From NCBI GenBank assembly GCA_025934485.1, contig JAICXX010000012.1, forward strand, positions 1-64,000: a stretch of 64,000 bases of DNA, in the 5' to 3' direction. Position 1 is the first letter of the stretch; each line of letters begins with the position of its first letter. A program made the translations under genes and the position numbers. The stretch comes from Chitinophagaceae bacterium (GTDB taxonomy: Bacteria; Bacteroidota; Bacteroidia; Chitinophagales; Chitinophagaceae). The notes beneath the pieces were generated by a model. That model saw nothing but the letters and a program-made list of their open reading frames with translations. It made no database searches and was not told the origin of the DNA. Positions 7,085-16,922 of the stretch are shown here, piece by piece.

Positions 7085-9065
7085 GTGCCGCCCCCTCCGC
7101 CGGGATCGCCGGGAACCAAACCGTCATTTCCCCACGCCCTCTGTTCGCCCAATCACAATAGGGGATCGCAGTCATTTCAACAGGCGCCCCCCGCTGATCA
7201 ACAGTACCCTTGAGCACCATGACCCCGCCAAACAGCTCCGGCTCGAACTGGGGAACAAAGCGCGTATGAGCAGGGATCTCGAGGTTGCTCACCGTGCAGA
7301 CATTGTCCTTCCACTCCGCGGCATACATGATCGGTCCCCGCTGCAGGGCCACCTTGCCGCGATCCGCATGAACGGCCGGATCGGCAACGATCTCATGGAC
7401 GGTCATCGGTAGTATCCATTCTACCTTGTCGCCTTTCTTCCATACCCGGTCGACCACCGCATAGCCATCATGAACGGTATACGAATACGCCTCTCCGTTG
7501 ACCTTAAGCACGAGCTTCGGGGACGGATCGCCAAAATCCGCAAACGTATAAAGCGAGGAAGGCCACGCCTGGCCAAGCGCCCAGCCGGGTATCCGCAACC
7601 GCATGCCAAACCGCACCGGCGACGCCGCATCGACCTCGAAATGGAGATCGCCATCCCAGGGATAGTTGTTCGATTGGATAACCCGTACCGACTTTCCGCC
7701 AAGCGTCAGGTCCGCGGACCCGGCAATAAAAAGATTCACATATAGCTGGTCGCCCCGCTGCGCATAGATATACCCGGGAAGCGAAGGCAGGAACCGCGCC
7801 ATATTCGTGGGACAGCAGGAACACTCGAACCAGCCCGACCGCTCCGGTTCCAGCGAAGGATAGCTGGAATCTTTGACCACCTGCATTGCATTGGTATAAA
7901 AGAACGACTTCCCGTCTAACCCCACACCGGATATCAGGCCATTATAAAGCACCTTTTCCAGCACATCGATATACATCGGACTACCATGCAGCAGGAACAT
8001 GCGTTCGTTCCAGAACACCTCCCCTATCGACGCACAGGTCTCATTGTAGGCCGTAGTATTGGGCAGGTAATAATCGTCGCCAAACCGTTCCCCATCGGGT
8101 ACCGCGCCGATCCCACCCTGGACATAGACCTTTTTGCCGACCATATTGTCCCAGATGCGATCGATCGCGTGGATATAAACCGTGTCCCCAGTGAGGGCCG
8201 CGACGTCTGCGATTCCCGAATAGAGATACATGGCCCTTACCGCATGCCCCTCGGCCTCCTGCTGATCGACTACCGGCTCGTCATCCTGCCAATACATGCC
8301 GTTCTTCCATTCGTCGGTGCTGTTCTTATCATAAGTCCGGTGCCCGCGTTCGTCGATAAAGAATTTGGCCAATTGCAGATACGCCGAACGACCCGTAATG
8401 CGGTATAGCCGCACAAGCCCCATTTCCACGATCTCATGCCCCGGCGCCACATGGCGTTTGCCGGGTCCGAAGGTCCGCACCAGCAGGTCGGCATTCTTCA
8501 AAGCAATGTCCAGAAAGTTCCGTTCGCCGGTGGCCAGGTAATGGGCGCTCGCCGCCTCGAACAAATGTCCCGAGTTATACAGCTCGTGGCTCAGCTCGTT
8601 CTCTTTGACCCACCGGTCCATGCCGCTCCAGGGATGCGGATGCAGCGAGTCTATCTCCCGGGCCGTATACAGATAGCCGTCGGGCTCCTGCGCCTTGCCG
8701 ACGATCGTGATCAGCGAATCCACATACCGGCGCAGCTCGGGATCAGGATGCACGGCCAGCGAATAGGAAGCGCCTTCGATCGTCTTATAGATATCCGTGT
8801 CGTCGAATGGAAATTTCGTGCAGAACTTTCCCTTGTGCACCGCCGCCATCTCGAAATTCTTTACCCGGCCCGTATTCTCACAACGGGCAAAAGAAGCGGG
8901 TATCGTCACCGTTCGGTTCGTCTCGATCCGCGGTAACCAGAACCGGTCGTCGAGCCGGACTTTTGTAAACGATACAGGCTGGATGGGATAATCCTGCGCA
9001 AACGCCCCAAGTGAAATAGCGCAGGACAGCAAAACTGCCCCGCGCCGTTTTAAAAGAAGATTCAT
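7074..9065 (-). CDS. GH127 beta-L-arabinofuranosidase (DUF1680)
   Basis: 663 residues with signal peptide LLSCAISLGAFAQ, so exported to the periplasm. The sequence fits GH127/DUF1680: an early RLDDRFWLPRIETNR, the YNETCASIGE segment (Glu and Cys of the zinc site) and the FECSCCPTNMAR segment, whose CC pair contains the catalytic nucleophile Cys in the characterised enzyme HypBA1. The predicted reaction is release of beta-linked L-arabinofuranose. The ATG at 9065 overlaps the SusD stop as TGATG; the TTG at 9068 is a less likely start. Position after SusC/SusD places it in a polysaccharide-utilisation operon. Confidence 0.9.
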   Translation of the reverse strand: MNLLLKRRGAVLLSCAISLGAFAQDYPIQPVSFTKVRLDDRFWLPRIETNRTVTIPASFARCENTGRVKNFEMAAVHKGKFCTKFPFDDTDIYKTIEGASYSLAVHPDPELRRYVDSLITIVGKAQEPDGYLYTAREIDSLHPHPWSGMDRWVKENELSHELYNSGHLFEAASAHYLATGERNFLDIALKNADLLVRTFGPGKRHVAPGHEIVEMGLVRLYRITGRSAYLQLAKFFIDERGHRTYDKNSTDEWKNGMYWQDDEPVVDQQEAEGHAVRAMYLYSGIADVAALTGDTVYIHAIDRIWDNMVGKKVYVQGGIGAVPDGERFGDDYYLPNTTAYNETCASIGEVFWNERMFLLHGSPMYIDVLEKVLYNGLISGVGLDGKSFFYTNAMQVVKDSSYPSLEPERSGWFECSCCPTNMARFLPSLPGYIYAQRGDQLYVNLFIAGSADLTLGGKSVRVIQSNNYPWDGDLHFEVDAASPVRFGMRLRIPGWALGQAWPSSLYTFADFGDPSPKLVLKVNGEAYSYTVHDGYAVVDRVWKKGDKVEWILPMTVHEIVADPAVHADRGKVALQRGPIMYAAEWKDNVCTVSNLEIPAHTRFVPQFEPELFGGVMVLKGTVDQRGAPVEMTAIPYCDWANRGRGEMTVWFPAIPAEGAAHAE

Positions 9066-10702
9066 CAATATCCTGGATTTTGTTTCAAATTTACATTCGT
9101 TTGCAATGCGCTGGTCGGAATGGGAAGCAAACTGCGGTAAGCACCATTGGGGGAATGCGACAACCAGGATTTGGTAGTAAAGACCCCGAACCGGATCAGG
9201 TCCTGCCGGCGCCGGCCCTCCTGCGCAAACTCCCAGCCGAGTTCGTCCAGCATCCGCCCATATTGTATATCGCTCACATTGTCAGACGTCGAGTCCAGGT
9301 GATTTCGAAGACCATAGCTATAGACCGTCGGGTCGCTGAGCTCTGCCGCCGTCACCGTGGCCTTGGCCGGGTTCGACGTAAAGTCGCGCTGACGTACCTC
9401 GGTGACCAGCGCAGCCGCCGTATTGGCATCGCCGGACCGGAGCGAAGCCTCTGCTTTCATCATCAGGATATCGGCATACCGGAACAACGGAAAATCATTG
9501 CTCATGCCCACCAGCTCGCCCGTCTGGATCTGGTATTTACCCAGCCGGAATCCATGGATCTCCTCGGACGAATCGACGCCGGGTAATGCATTGATGTAGT
9601 GCAACGGCTTCCCTCTATAAGCACCCAGCTGACCGATGAGCGCGTCGCCCGAAGCCGTATACTGCTGTCCCTGCACCCAGTTAGCCGTCAACCGGCTGTC
9701 GGCAGGATCGAAGGTGTTGATGAACTGCGGGATCGCGCAGATACCGCCCCAGGGCGAGTTCTGAAAATCATAGGTAGCCTGGTTCTCGGGCTCCAGCGTT
9801 TCCATGTGCAGGGTCCACGCCGTACTGCCGTCTGCGGTATACACCTTGTCGAAAGGAATGGAGAACACGATCTCCTTGCTGTTCTCATTCTCTGTGGCAA
9901 AGACATTCTCCTGCACCGGCTCCAGGCTGTAAAGACCCGAATTGATCACCTTGTCGCAGGCCGTAATACAATCGGCCCAATCCGGCGTACCCGTATAAAC
10001 GCCAGCATTCTGATACATCTTGGCTAGCAGCGCATAGCCTGCCCACATATTGAACCGGCCATAGGTCGTGGCATTGTTGGCCGAATCCAAAAGGGGGATA
10101 TTACCCGTAAGCTCGGAGATGATGAACGAATAGACCTGCGACCGCGTACTCTGGGTCGGCTGGAACGATGCCGGCTGATTGAAGGTAGTATCGATGGGCA
10201 CGTTGCCGAAGAAATCGCACAACGCATAATAGAACGAAGCCCGCAGGACATGCAGCTCGGCGACGAGCTGTGCCTTGCCCGAAGTCACCGGGATCAGGTT
10301 CCCATTGATCTGGTAAAGCAGCCGGTTGCAGTTCGTAATCCCTTCATAGGCATTGGTCCAGATCTGATAGCAATTGTCCTCATCTGCCGTCCAGGTATGC
10401 GTATGCATCCGGCGATAGATGCCGCCGTCTACCCAACCATTCGGCCGCTCGGGGATCACCGTCTCGTCCGCGGAGATCTCGTTAGTACGCCAGATGGCGT
10501 TGGCGCTGCGGCCCAGTTCCAGCGTACGCCAGTTCGTATAGGGAACGCCTACCAGCGCGGCGACATCCGCCGGTCCGGGATTGAACTGGCTGGAGACGAT
10601 GGTGGAATAATCCTTATTATCCAATTTCGTGCAGGCAAAGAAACCCGTGAGCAGGAGCAGCCCAAACCCGCATATGATTATAGAGAGAGGTATTTTTTTC
10701 AT
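9065..10702 (-). CDS. SusD/RagB-family outer-membrane nutrient-binding lipoprotein
   Basis: 545 residues. The signal peptide ends in a lipobox with Cys24 (LTGFFAC), so it is a surface-exposed lipoprotein. Family marks are RTNEISADETVIPERP early, LRASFYYALCDFFGNVPI in the TPR-like region, FRYADILMMKAEA and the end block WEFAQEGRRRQDLIRFG. It would bind the glycan and cap the SusC pore. It lies 12 bp downstream of susC and overlaps GH127 by one base. Confidence 0.93.
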   Translation of the reverse strand: MKKIPLSIIICGFGLLLLTGFFACTKLDNKDYSTIVSSQFNPGPADVAALVGVPYTNWRTLELGRSANAIWRTNEISADETVIPERPNGWVDGGIYRRMHTHTWTADEDNCYQIWTNAYEGITNCNRLLYQINGNLIPVTSGKAQLVAELHVLRASFYYALCDFFGNVPIDTTFNQPASFQPTQSTRSQVYSFIISELTGNIPLLDSANNATTYGRFNMWAGYALLAKMYQNAGVYTGTPDWADCITACDKVINSGLYSLEPVQENVFATENENSKEIVFSIPFDKVYTADGSTAWTLHMETLEPENQATYDFQNSPWGGICAIPQFINTFDPADSRLTANWVQGQQYTASGDALIGQLGAYRGKPLHYINALPGVDSSEEIHGFRLGKYQIQTGELVGMSNDFPLFRYADILMMKAEASLRSGDANTAAALVTEVRQRDFTSNPAKATVTAAELSDPTVYSYGLRNHLDSTSDNVSDIQYGRMLDELGWEFAQEGRRRQDLIRFGVFTTKSWLSHSPNGAYRSLLPIPTSALQTNVNLKQNPGY

Positions 10703-10714
10703 GATGTTGATGAT

Positions 10715-13700
10715 TTAGAAGTTCGCTGATACGCCTACGGTATAGGTGCGGATGGTCGGATAGGTATCCCGGCTGTCTACCCCCGGGGCCAGTAAGTTGG
10801 ACACCGAATTGGCCGAAGGCGACCCCGTTTGCAGAACTTCGGGATCCGTGCCCCTGTATTTGGTAATGATCGCCGTATTCAGCGCCGTAACATAGGCCCG
10901 CAGGTTATGCACGTATTTGGAATGCACCTGTTTGAAATTATAAGCGATATTGATGTTATCGATCTTCCAGAAATTCCCATTCTCGATATAATGACTGTTG
11001 AATTCCTCCGGCATCGTCGGACTCAACACCGCTACCCCGCCGATCTTATCCTTGGAAGACGCCAGCCGGTTGTAATTCTGTACGGAGGTGTTCTCGAAAT
11101 ACATCCGCTGCATGTTGAGCACCTGGAACCCAAAGGCGCCGCGCATGGTCACCCCGAAGTCCCAGTTCTTATAGCTCACCGTATTGTTCCAGCCGCCGTA
11201 ATATTTCGGCAAACCATTGCCGATGACCTGCTTATCACCGAACGCATGATTGAACTGGCTCCAGGGAACGACTTTCCCATTGGGCTCCTGGTAGAGCCAC
11301 GCCCCATTCTGGTCTACACCCAGCACCTTGAACCCATAAAAATCGCCGATCGAATGGCCTACCTGCACGATACTGCTAAAGGTCTGAATAGGATCCAACG
11401 TATATCCCGTTGTAAAATAAGGAACCGTAGCCTTATAGATCTGGTTGGACAAACTAACCAGCTTGTTGCTGTTCGTGGAGAAGGTAAAGCCGCTGGTCCA
11501 GGTGATGTTCTTATTACGGACCGGCGTTACATTCACCGCGATCTCGAGACCTTTGTTCTCCATCGTACCGACATTGGCCTCGGTGGTGGGATAAAGGTTT
11601 GGCGGACTGGGAACGGAATAGGTGTACAACAGCCCTTCGATCTTATTGTCATAATAATCGATCGTGCCGGTGATCAGGCCTTTCAGAAGGCTATAATCCA
11701 GACCGACATTGGTTTCGTGTTTGGCTTCCCATTTCAAGGCGGGGTTGGCATTCTGGCTCGGCCCCAGCGTTTGTATCCATTGCCCGTTGTACAGGATATA
11801 GTTCCCATAGCCCAGCAGCCCCACACCCAGAAAGCCATTGGCAGGCGGGTTACCGGTGATCCCAAAACCGCCGCGCAGCTTCAGATCGTCGAAAAGAGTC
11901 TGGTTCTGCATAAACTGCTCCTTGGTGATCCGCCAGCCGACCTGCACCGATGGGAATTTCCCATAAGGCTCACTGGCGCCATACAGCTGGCTGGCGCCGT
12001 CGATCCGCAGACTGGCCAGCAACAGGTATTTCTCTTTGTAGTTATAGGTAGCCCGGGCAAAATAGCTGATGAGATTGGTCTGGGTATAGCCCTGAGTCGT
12101 CGCTGTACCGACACCAGTTGTGTTCGTTCCATTACTTTGTGCCGCGCCGAGATAGATGGCGTTGTACCCGAAGATATCAGTGGGAAAATCGTGGTTATTG
12201 ATGACCGTGAAGAAATTGTTGTCGTCCTGGTACTCATACCCCGCCAGGAGATCTACATGATGATCCCCAAAAGCCTGCGAATATTCCGCATTCAGATTCA
12301 GATACCGGGTCACATCCTGTCCCTGGCTGATATTGGCAACCCCGTTCTGCTGATCCCGAATGGTGGAGATATTCTGGAAGTTCGCGAAATATTTATTTAG
12401 GTAGGTTTGTTTGGTATAAGCTCCCGTCGCCGAAATACGAAGTCCGCGTACGGGTGTAAGCGTTATACTCGCGTTGTATTTGCTCCGGGCCGATGACTGC
12501 GGCTGGCTCGTATTATAGATATCGGACAGCGGGTTCTGATATTCAAAATTGTTGGGCTCCTGGTAGTAGGTGCCATCCGATTCCTTCACCGGCGCGGTTG
12601 GATTCATCTTCAGTGCCTGCTCGTAGTCGTATTGGTTGAACGGCAGATCGCTGAAATTCGTGACAAGGACACCCAGGTTGAATTTGAGTTTCCCGTCGAA
12701 CATGCTGTGATTGATATCGGCACGTCCGGTGGTCTGTTTGTGATTGTTCTGCTGGAAGATGCCATCCAGTCCGCGGTAGTTGACGGAAGCAAAGTAATTG
12801 GTCTGGCTGTTGCCGCCCTTGAACGTAAGTCCCTGCAGGGTCGACACCGGGAAATTGTTGCTCATGGCCTTGATCCAGTCCGTCGAATGTCCCAGGTCAT
12901 ATTCCGCCTGCCGGGTGCCTGCGGCAATCTGTGCCCTATAATCCGCTGCCGTCAATAGCTTCGGGACCCGGGTCTCCTGGCTCGTGCTCACACTTCCGTT
13001 GTAATCTACCTGGTTGATCATGGCTCCGGTGGACCGCTTGGTGGTGATGATGATGACCCCATTGGAGCCCTTGACACCATAAATGGCCGTTGCCGAAGCA
13101 TCCTTGAGCACAGAGATCTCCGCGATATCCTCCGGGGCTACGGTCAAAAGATCGCCCGGAACGCCGTCGACGATGACGAGCACACCGGTATTGGCGCCAC
13201 CGATGGTATTGGTCCCGCGCAGCAGGATTTGCGATTGCGCATTCGGATCGCCGGATGGATTGGAGACAGCCAAACCGGCGACTTTACCCTTCAGCAGCTC
13301 CCCGGCATCCGTAACGGGTCCCGTGACGAACTGATCGGACTTCACCGTCGTCACCGAGCTCGTTACATCCGCCTTATGTTGGGCGCCATAGCCGATGACC
13401 ACGATATCGCCAAGCGAATTATTGTTGACATGCAAGGTGATATTGATGACCGCGTTGTCCTCGACTGGTACCTCTTTGTTGTCATAGCCGATAAAGCTAA
13501 CGATCAGGGTGGCATTGGTGCTGGCCTTGATCGTAAAAGCGCCATCCAGGCCGGTCTGCGTAGAGACACGCGACCCTTTGACCCGGATATTGGCGCCTTC
13601 CAACGGCTCGTTCTTTTCATTGACCACCCTTCCATGGATGGTGATCGGCGCCAAAGCACTGCTATCGGTCGTAGGCGATTCCACCGGTGAGGCAAGTGTC

Positions 13701-14035
13701 GACAGGACCCGTTTGACGATGATCACGTCGTTGGTGATTGCATAATTGATCCCCTGCTGGCGCAGACAATCGTCAAGCACTTCTTTCAGCGGTGCGCCAT
13801 GATACTGAATAGTGACCGGCCGGACCTTGTCCAGCAAGGCCTTATCATACATAAAATCATAGCCGGTTTGGTTTTTGATCGTTTCGAAGAGTTGGGGGAG
13901 CGTGATGTTTCTTCCGCTAAGGGTAACCTTCTGTGCAAAAGAGGTCGCTCCGACCTGGAAAGTTGCCATGAAAAATAGGGCAATCGTTAGCTTCATTACC
14001 AGGAAAATTTTATTGCCGGGTATGTACCATTTCAT
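10715..14035 (-). CDS. SusC/RagA TonB-dependent receptor with STN signalling domain
   Basis: 1106 residues. After the signal peptide (to about 35) comes an STN domain (about 38-110, with ITLPQLFETIKNQTGYDF), then a carboxypeptidase-regulatory-like domain (GRVVNEKNEPLEGANI), a TonB-dependent plug (GDIVVIGYGAQ, VLKDASATAIYG, GVIIITTKR) and a 22-strand barrel ending in Phe. The protein imports glycan fragments across the outer membrane with SusD. STN domains pass ligand occupancy to a FecR-type anti-sigma factor, and the adjacent FecR and ECF sigma genes support that circuit. Confidence 0.94.
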   Translation of the reverse strand: MKWYIPGNKIFLVMKLTIALFFMATFQVGATSFAQKVTLSGRNITLPQLFETIKNQTGYDFMYDKALLDKVRPVTIQYHGAPLKEVLDDCLRQQGINYAITNDVIIVKRVLSTLASPVESPTTDSSALAPITIHGRVVNEKNEPLEGANIRVKGSRVSTQTGLDGAFTIKASTNATLIVSFIGYDNKEVPVEDNAVINITLHVNNNSLGDIVVIGYGAQHKADVTSSVTTVKSDQFVTGPVTDAGELLKGKVAGLAVSNPSGDPNAQSQILLRGTNTIGGANTGVLVIVDGVPGDLLTVAPEDIAEISVLKDASATAIYGVKGSNGVIIITTKRSTGAMINQVDYNGSVSTSQETRVPKLLTAADYRAQIAAGTRQAEYDLGHSTDWIKAMSNNFPVSTLQGLTFKGGNSQTNYFASVNYRGLDGIFQQNNHKQTTGRADINHSMFDGKLKFNLGVLVTNFSDLPFNQYDYEQALKMNPTAPVKESDGTYYQEPNNFEYQNPLSDIYNTSQPQSSARSKYNASITLTPVRGLRISATGAYTKQTYLNKYFANFQNISTIRDQQNGVANISQGQDVTRYLNLNAEYSQAFGDHHVDLLAGYEYQDDNNFFTVINNHDFPTDIFGYNAIYLGAAQSNGTNTTGVGTATTQGYTQTNLISYFARATYNYKEKYLLLASLRIDGASQLYGASEPYGKFPSVQVGWRITKEQFMQNQTLFDDLKLRGGFGITGNPPANGFLGVGLLGYGNYILYNGQWIQTLGPSQNANPALKWEAKHETNVGLDYSLLKGLITGTIDYYDNKIEGLLYTYSVPSPPNLYPTTEANVGTMENKGLEIAVNVTPVRNKNITWTSGFTFSTNSNKLVSLSNQIYKATVPYFTTGYTLDPIQTFSSIVQVGHSIGDFYGFKVLGVDQNGAWLYQEPNGKVVPWSQFNHAFGDKQVIGNGLPKYYGGWNNTVSYKNWDFGVTMRGAFGFQVLNMQRMYFENTSVQNYNRLASSKDKIGGVAVLSPTMPEEFNSHYIENGNFWKIDNINIAYNFKQVHSKYVHNLRAYVTALNTAIITKYRGTDPEVLQTGSPSANSVSNLLAPGVDSRDTYPTIRTYTVGVSANF

Positions 14036-14223
14036 ACTTTTGAAAAGTTTTGGGGTAAAGAAAATACTCTCGTAAGAAGGGGTGGTTTCGGATCCCCAAA
14101 ATGACCGCCGGGGGTGAGGCTTCCAATTTCACTTCCGGCTTTTTTATTGGGACCCGAATTGCATGGCTGTCAAGCGCCTAGTAATCAGGTGGCATCATGT
14201 TCGTTAGTTTTGGTTTATAAAAA

Positions 14224-15438
14224 TTAGAGTCTGCGTTCTACGACGATCTTCCGTCCTTCCAGCGAAAAATGCACGATATCCGTTTGTTCGAGCACGGCCA
14301 GCAGATCGGCGACCGATTTCTTCCGGGAAATGACACCATTGAACTCTCCTGCCGGCAGCGGCCCCCGGTACTCGATATCGACATCATACCATCGGGCGAT
14401 CTGCCGCATGATGGCGTCCATCGATAGCCCCTCGAAACGGAACTCGAGCCGCTTCCAGGCCAGGACCTGTTTCATATCCGGTGTCGATACCTGCCATCCC
14501 TGCGCGCCGTGAAGCCACGAAGCCTGCTCTCCTGGCTTGATCTGCTGCCCCTTGCCGCCACGCAGGACGCGCACCGACCCGCTCACCAGTGTCGTGCGGA
14601 TCGCATCCTCATCGGAATAGGCCATCAGATTGAGCTCGGTACCCAAAACCTGCACGGTAACGCCTTGCGTATTGATCAGGAAAGGCTGCCGCGGATTCGG
14701 CGCAACCTCGAAATAGGCCTCACCGGTGAGATCCACCTGCCGGCTGGGCCCATTAAAGGCCGTAGGAAAACGCAGCGACGACGCCGCATCCAGCCACACC
14801 TTGGACCCATCGGGCAACAATAATTCATAAAAGCCGCCCCGCGGCGTGGCGATCTCATTGTAAAGCGGGCGATCGTCGGCAGGAGCCGATGTTCCGGATG
14901 CGGCCAGATCGCCCAAAACCGTTCCCGGCTTCGGGGCTTTATAGGCCAGCTGGCCGCCGGCCAGTTTGACGACCAGGACACCTCCCTGCTTCGCCAATAA
15001 CCCATCTGCCGCGCTGTCGAGCGTGACCCGCGACCCGTTCGCCAGGGTCAACACGGCCTTATTGCCCGCGGGTATGATCACCGGCGGAGCAGCAGGGGCC
15101 TTCACGACCGCTGGCTTTGGCGAAGGAGAACGATGTAATAGGAAAATGCCGGCTACCGCCAGCAGACAGGCGGCGGCGGCAGCGATGAAAAGGAAAAGAC
15201 GGAGCCCACGGCGCCCGCCCGCACGAATAGCATGCCGCTGCGCCATCTCCTCATACAGGACATCGAAATCGATGTCGCCTTCCCCCGCCGGCGCCCGCAC
15301 AAGCCCCTGGTCGATCCACTCCGTGAGAAGCTTATCGAGTCCAGCCGGGTCCCGTAGGGCCGCTTCGCGAAAAAGCCTCACCTCGTCGGGTGTAAGCTCA
15401 TCATCGAGATATTTCCGCAGTAATTCGGCAAGCGTCAT
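14224..15438 (-). CDS. FecR-family anti-sigma factor
   Basis: 404 residues from the ATG at 15438; the open frame continues to a TTG at 15471. An N-terminal cytoplasmic sigma-binding part contains LLRKYLDDELTPDE. One membrane helix follows (about 80-103, Ala-rich), then the periplasmic FecR domain (ATPRGGFYELLLPDGSKVWL) and a C-terminal DUF4974/STN-like domain (FRFEGLSMDAIMRQIARWYD). It should hold the upstream sigma factor inactive until the STN domain of SusC signals. It is co-directional between sigma and susC, with 67 bp to sigma and 188 bp to susC; the latter gap may hold the sigma-dependent promoter. Confidence 0.92.
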   Translation of the reverse strand: MTLAELLRKYLDDELTPDEVRLFREAALRDPAGLDKLLTEWIDQGLVRAPAGEGDIDFDVLYEEMAQRHAIRAGGRRGLRLFLFIAAAAACLLAVAGIFLLHRSPSPKPAVVKAPAAPPVIIPAGNKAVLTLANGSRVTLDSAADGLLAKQGGVLVVKLAGGQLAYKAPKPGTVLGDLAASGTSAPADDRPLYNEIATPRGGFYELLLPDGSKVWLDAASSLRFPTAFNGPSRQVDLTGEAYFEVAPNPRQPFLINTQGVTVQVLGTELNLMAYSDEDAIRTTLVSGSVRVLRGGKGQQIKPGEQASWLHGAQGWQVSTPDMKQVLAWKRLEFRFEGLSMDAIMRQIARWYDVDIEYRGPLPAGEFNGVISRKKSVADLLAVLEQTDIVHFSLEGRKIVVERRL

Positions 15439-15505
15439 GAAAGCATATTCGTTTGCTAAGAGGACACGCAAACCGAACCCAGGGAGGCATTAAAAAGCAG
15501 ATTTT

Positions 15506-16129
15506 TTAAAAAAATTTTTTCAGGATGGCCAGCGAGAGCAGGGTCAACGCGCCGGCAGAATGCTGTTCCAGGTATTCGCGAATAAAGGTCAGCGCCCGGG
15601 CAATGTGGCTCTTGACGGTAAGCGGGGAAAGCTCCATCTGCCGGGCAATCTCGTTGTGACTCATACCCGCCATCCTGCTCAGCACAAAAGAGCGGTTCAA
15701 CTGCGGCGGAAGATGATCCACCGCCTCCTGGATCATACATTGAAATTCTTTGAACTCCATAACCTTATCCGGTGTCGGAGCGCTCTCTTCGAAATAGTTC
15801 ATCAAAAACGTCTCATTGGTCAGATCCAGTACCTTTTTCCGCAGCTGGTTCCGGATCATGTTCAACGCCACGGTGCTCAGAAACCCCCTGAAATTGGAGA
15901 CACCCCGCAGCTGCTCCCGCCGGGTCCATAGCCGCGCAAAGATCTCCTGCGTAAGATCCTTGGCCTGTTCAACATCCTTCGTAAGCTTAATACAAAGCGA
16001 ATAGACCTGCCGGGAATAGGCATTGAAAATTTGGCGGAAGGCCCAGGCGTCACCCTGTGAGATACGCAGCAATAATTCTGGTTCGTTATCAGAAATCTCA
16101 GTTGGCAAGTAATCTTGGTTTTGGGACAC
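15506..16129 (-). CDS. ECF RNA polymerase sigma factor (Bacteroidota FecI-like)
   Basis: About 207 residues if the GTG at 16129 is used. A longer frame opens with TTG at 16180, but a perfect -7 element (16165-16172) lies inside it, so that start is unlikely; TTG 16108 is another candidate. Sigma region 2 is clear (ELLLRISQGDAWAFRQIFNAY, EQAKDLTQEIFARLW) and region 4 carries the HTH (LPPQLNRSFVLSRMAGMSHN, LSPLTVKSHIARAL). It directs transcription of the SusC/SusD/GH127 operon under control of the FecR encoded next to it. Confidence 0.88.
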   Translation of the reverse strand: MSQNQDYLPTEISDNEPELLLRISQGDAWAFRQIFNAYSRQVYSLCIKLTKDVEQAKDLTQEIFARLWTRREQLRGVSNFRGFLSTVALNMIRNQLRKKVLDLTNETFLMNYFEESAPTPDKVMEFKEFQCMIQEAVDHLPPQLNRSFVLSRMAGMSHNEIARQMELSPLTVKSHIARALTFIREYLEQHSAGALTLLSLAILKKFF

Positions 16130-16164
16130 GACTCTACCACAAGTTAAGTATTTCCCGGAAAAAA

Positions 16165-16172
16165 CAAAATTA
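16165..16172 (-). promoter_or_regulatory. -7 promoter element of the sigma factor gene
   Basis: Minus-strand TAATTTTG, an exact TAnnTTTG match, 36-43 bp upstream of the GTG at 16129. It indicates that sigma-FecR can be transcribed separately from the PPIase gene upstream. Confidence 0.5.
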
Positions 16173-16213
16173 CTTGTCAATTCAACAGTAATTATCGCCG
16201 GAGCCCTGATCGC

Positions 16214-16828
16214 TCATCGTCCATTCGCACGCAACACCGTAGCAGTCTTCTTGTCGTCATCGTCATACGTTTTCTTCACGATATAATGCCAGCCGCGATC
16301 CGATACGTCGACAAAAAAGATATCGCCTTTATTATGGGCCTTGACGGCATCCTGGAATTCCTTGGGCATCATCTCTTCGCCAAAGAACCAGCCCGTGTCG
16401 CCATGCGTGGTGTTCCCATCCATGGTATACTGATCGGAAAGCGAATTCCAGTCCGTGCCGCTGGAAGCCTTTTGCACGATGATCTTTTTGAGACTATCGA
16501 CCTGCGACTCGCTCAGCGACCCGCCATCCAGAAAGATATAGCTCGCCCGAAAGTTGACCTTCTCTACCGCCTCCAGCACCTTATACGTCACATAACCCAC
16601 GGAAAAGACATCTCCCTGGTTCTGACGCAGCAGCCGTCTGTCGATCACGGTGGAATCCTTCTGCGAGTTCAGATAAAGCAAAGCGGGTTTCAATTTCGGA
16701 TTCGCGGCGATCCATTGCTGCGCCTCCGGAACCGTCGTGATCTTCGCAAAGGCATCGTGTACGGGTTGGGCGGCAGCGGACAGGGAGAAAAGCAGCAGCA
16801 TGCCGCTTACAACGAGACTATTCTTCAT
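16214..16828 (-). CDS. periplasmic parvulin-type peptidyl-prolyl isomerase
   Basis: 204 residues with signal peptide ending ASAAAQ-like (SLSAAAQPV). Residues about 95-195 form a PpiC/parvulin-like domain: ASYIFLDGG, SGTDWNSLSDQYTMD, GDTGWFFGEEMMPKEFQDAV and GWHYIVKKTYDDD. It would assist folding of secreted or outer-membrane proteins. Although on the same strand 33 bp or more before the sigma gene, the sigma factor has its own -7 element, so co-transcription is uncertain. Confidence 0.8.
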   Translation of the reverse strand: MKNSLVVSGMLLLFSLSAAAQPVHDAFAKITTVPEAQQWIAANPKLKPALLYLNSQKDSTVIDRRLLRQNQGDVFSVGYVTYKVLEAVEKVNFRASYIFLDGGSLSESQVDSLKKIIVQKASSGTDWNSLSDQYTMDGNTTHGDTGWFFGEEMMPKEFQDAVKAHNKGDIFFVDVSDRGWHYIVKKTYDDDDKKTATVLRANGR

Positions 16829-16922
16829 ATAAAGCTGAGATTTACAAGGGAATGAAGATACTACTTTTTCATCCTAACCCTGCCGGTTAACGAATTTTAA
16901 CATTCGCTTAATCCCCTCAGTT

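Noticed and set aside
10829-12400. 523-codon open frame on the plus strand, antisense to susC
   Set aside because: It lies wholly within the SusC coding region, shows no recognisable domain and has the arginine/histidine-rich composition typical of antisense frames in GC-rich coding DNA.
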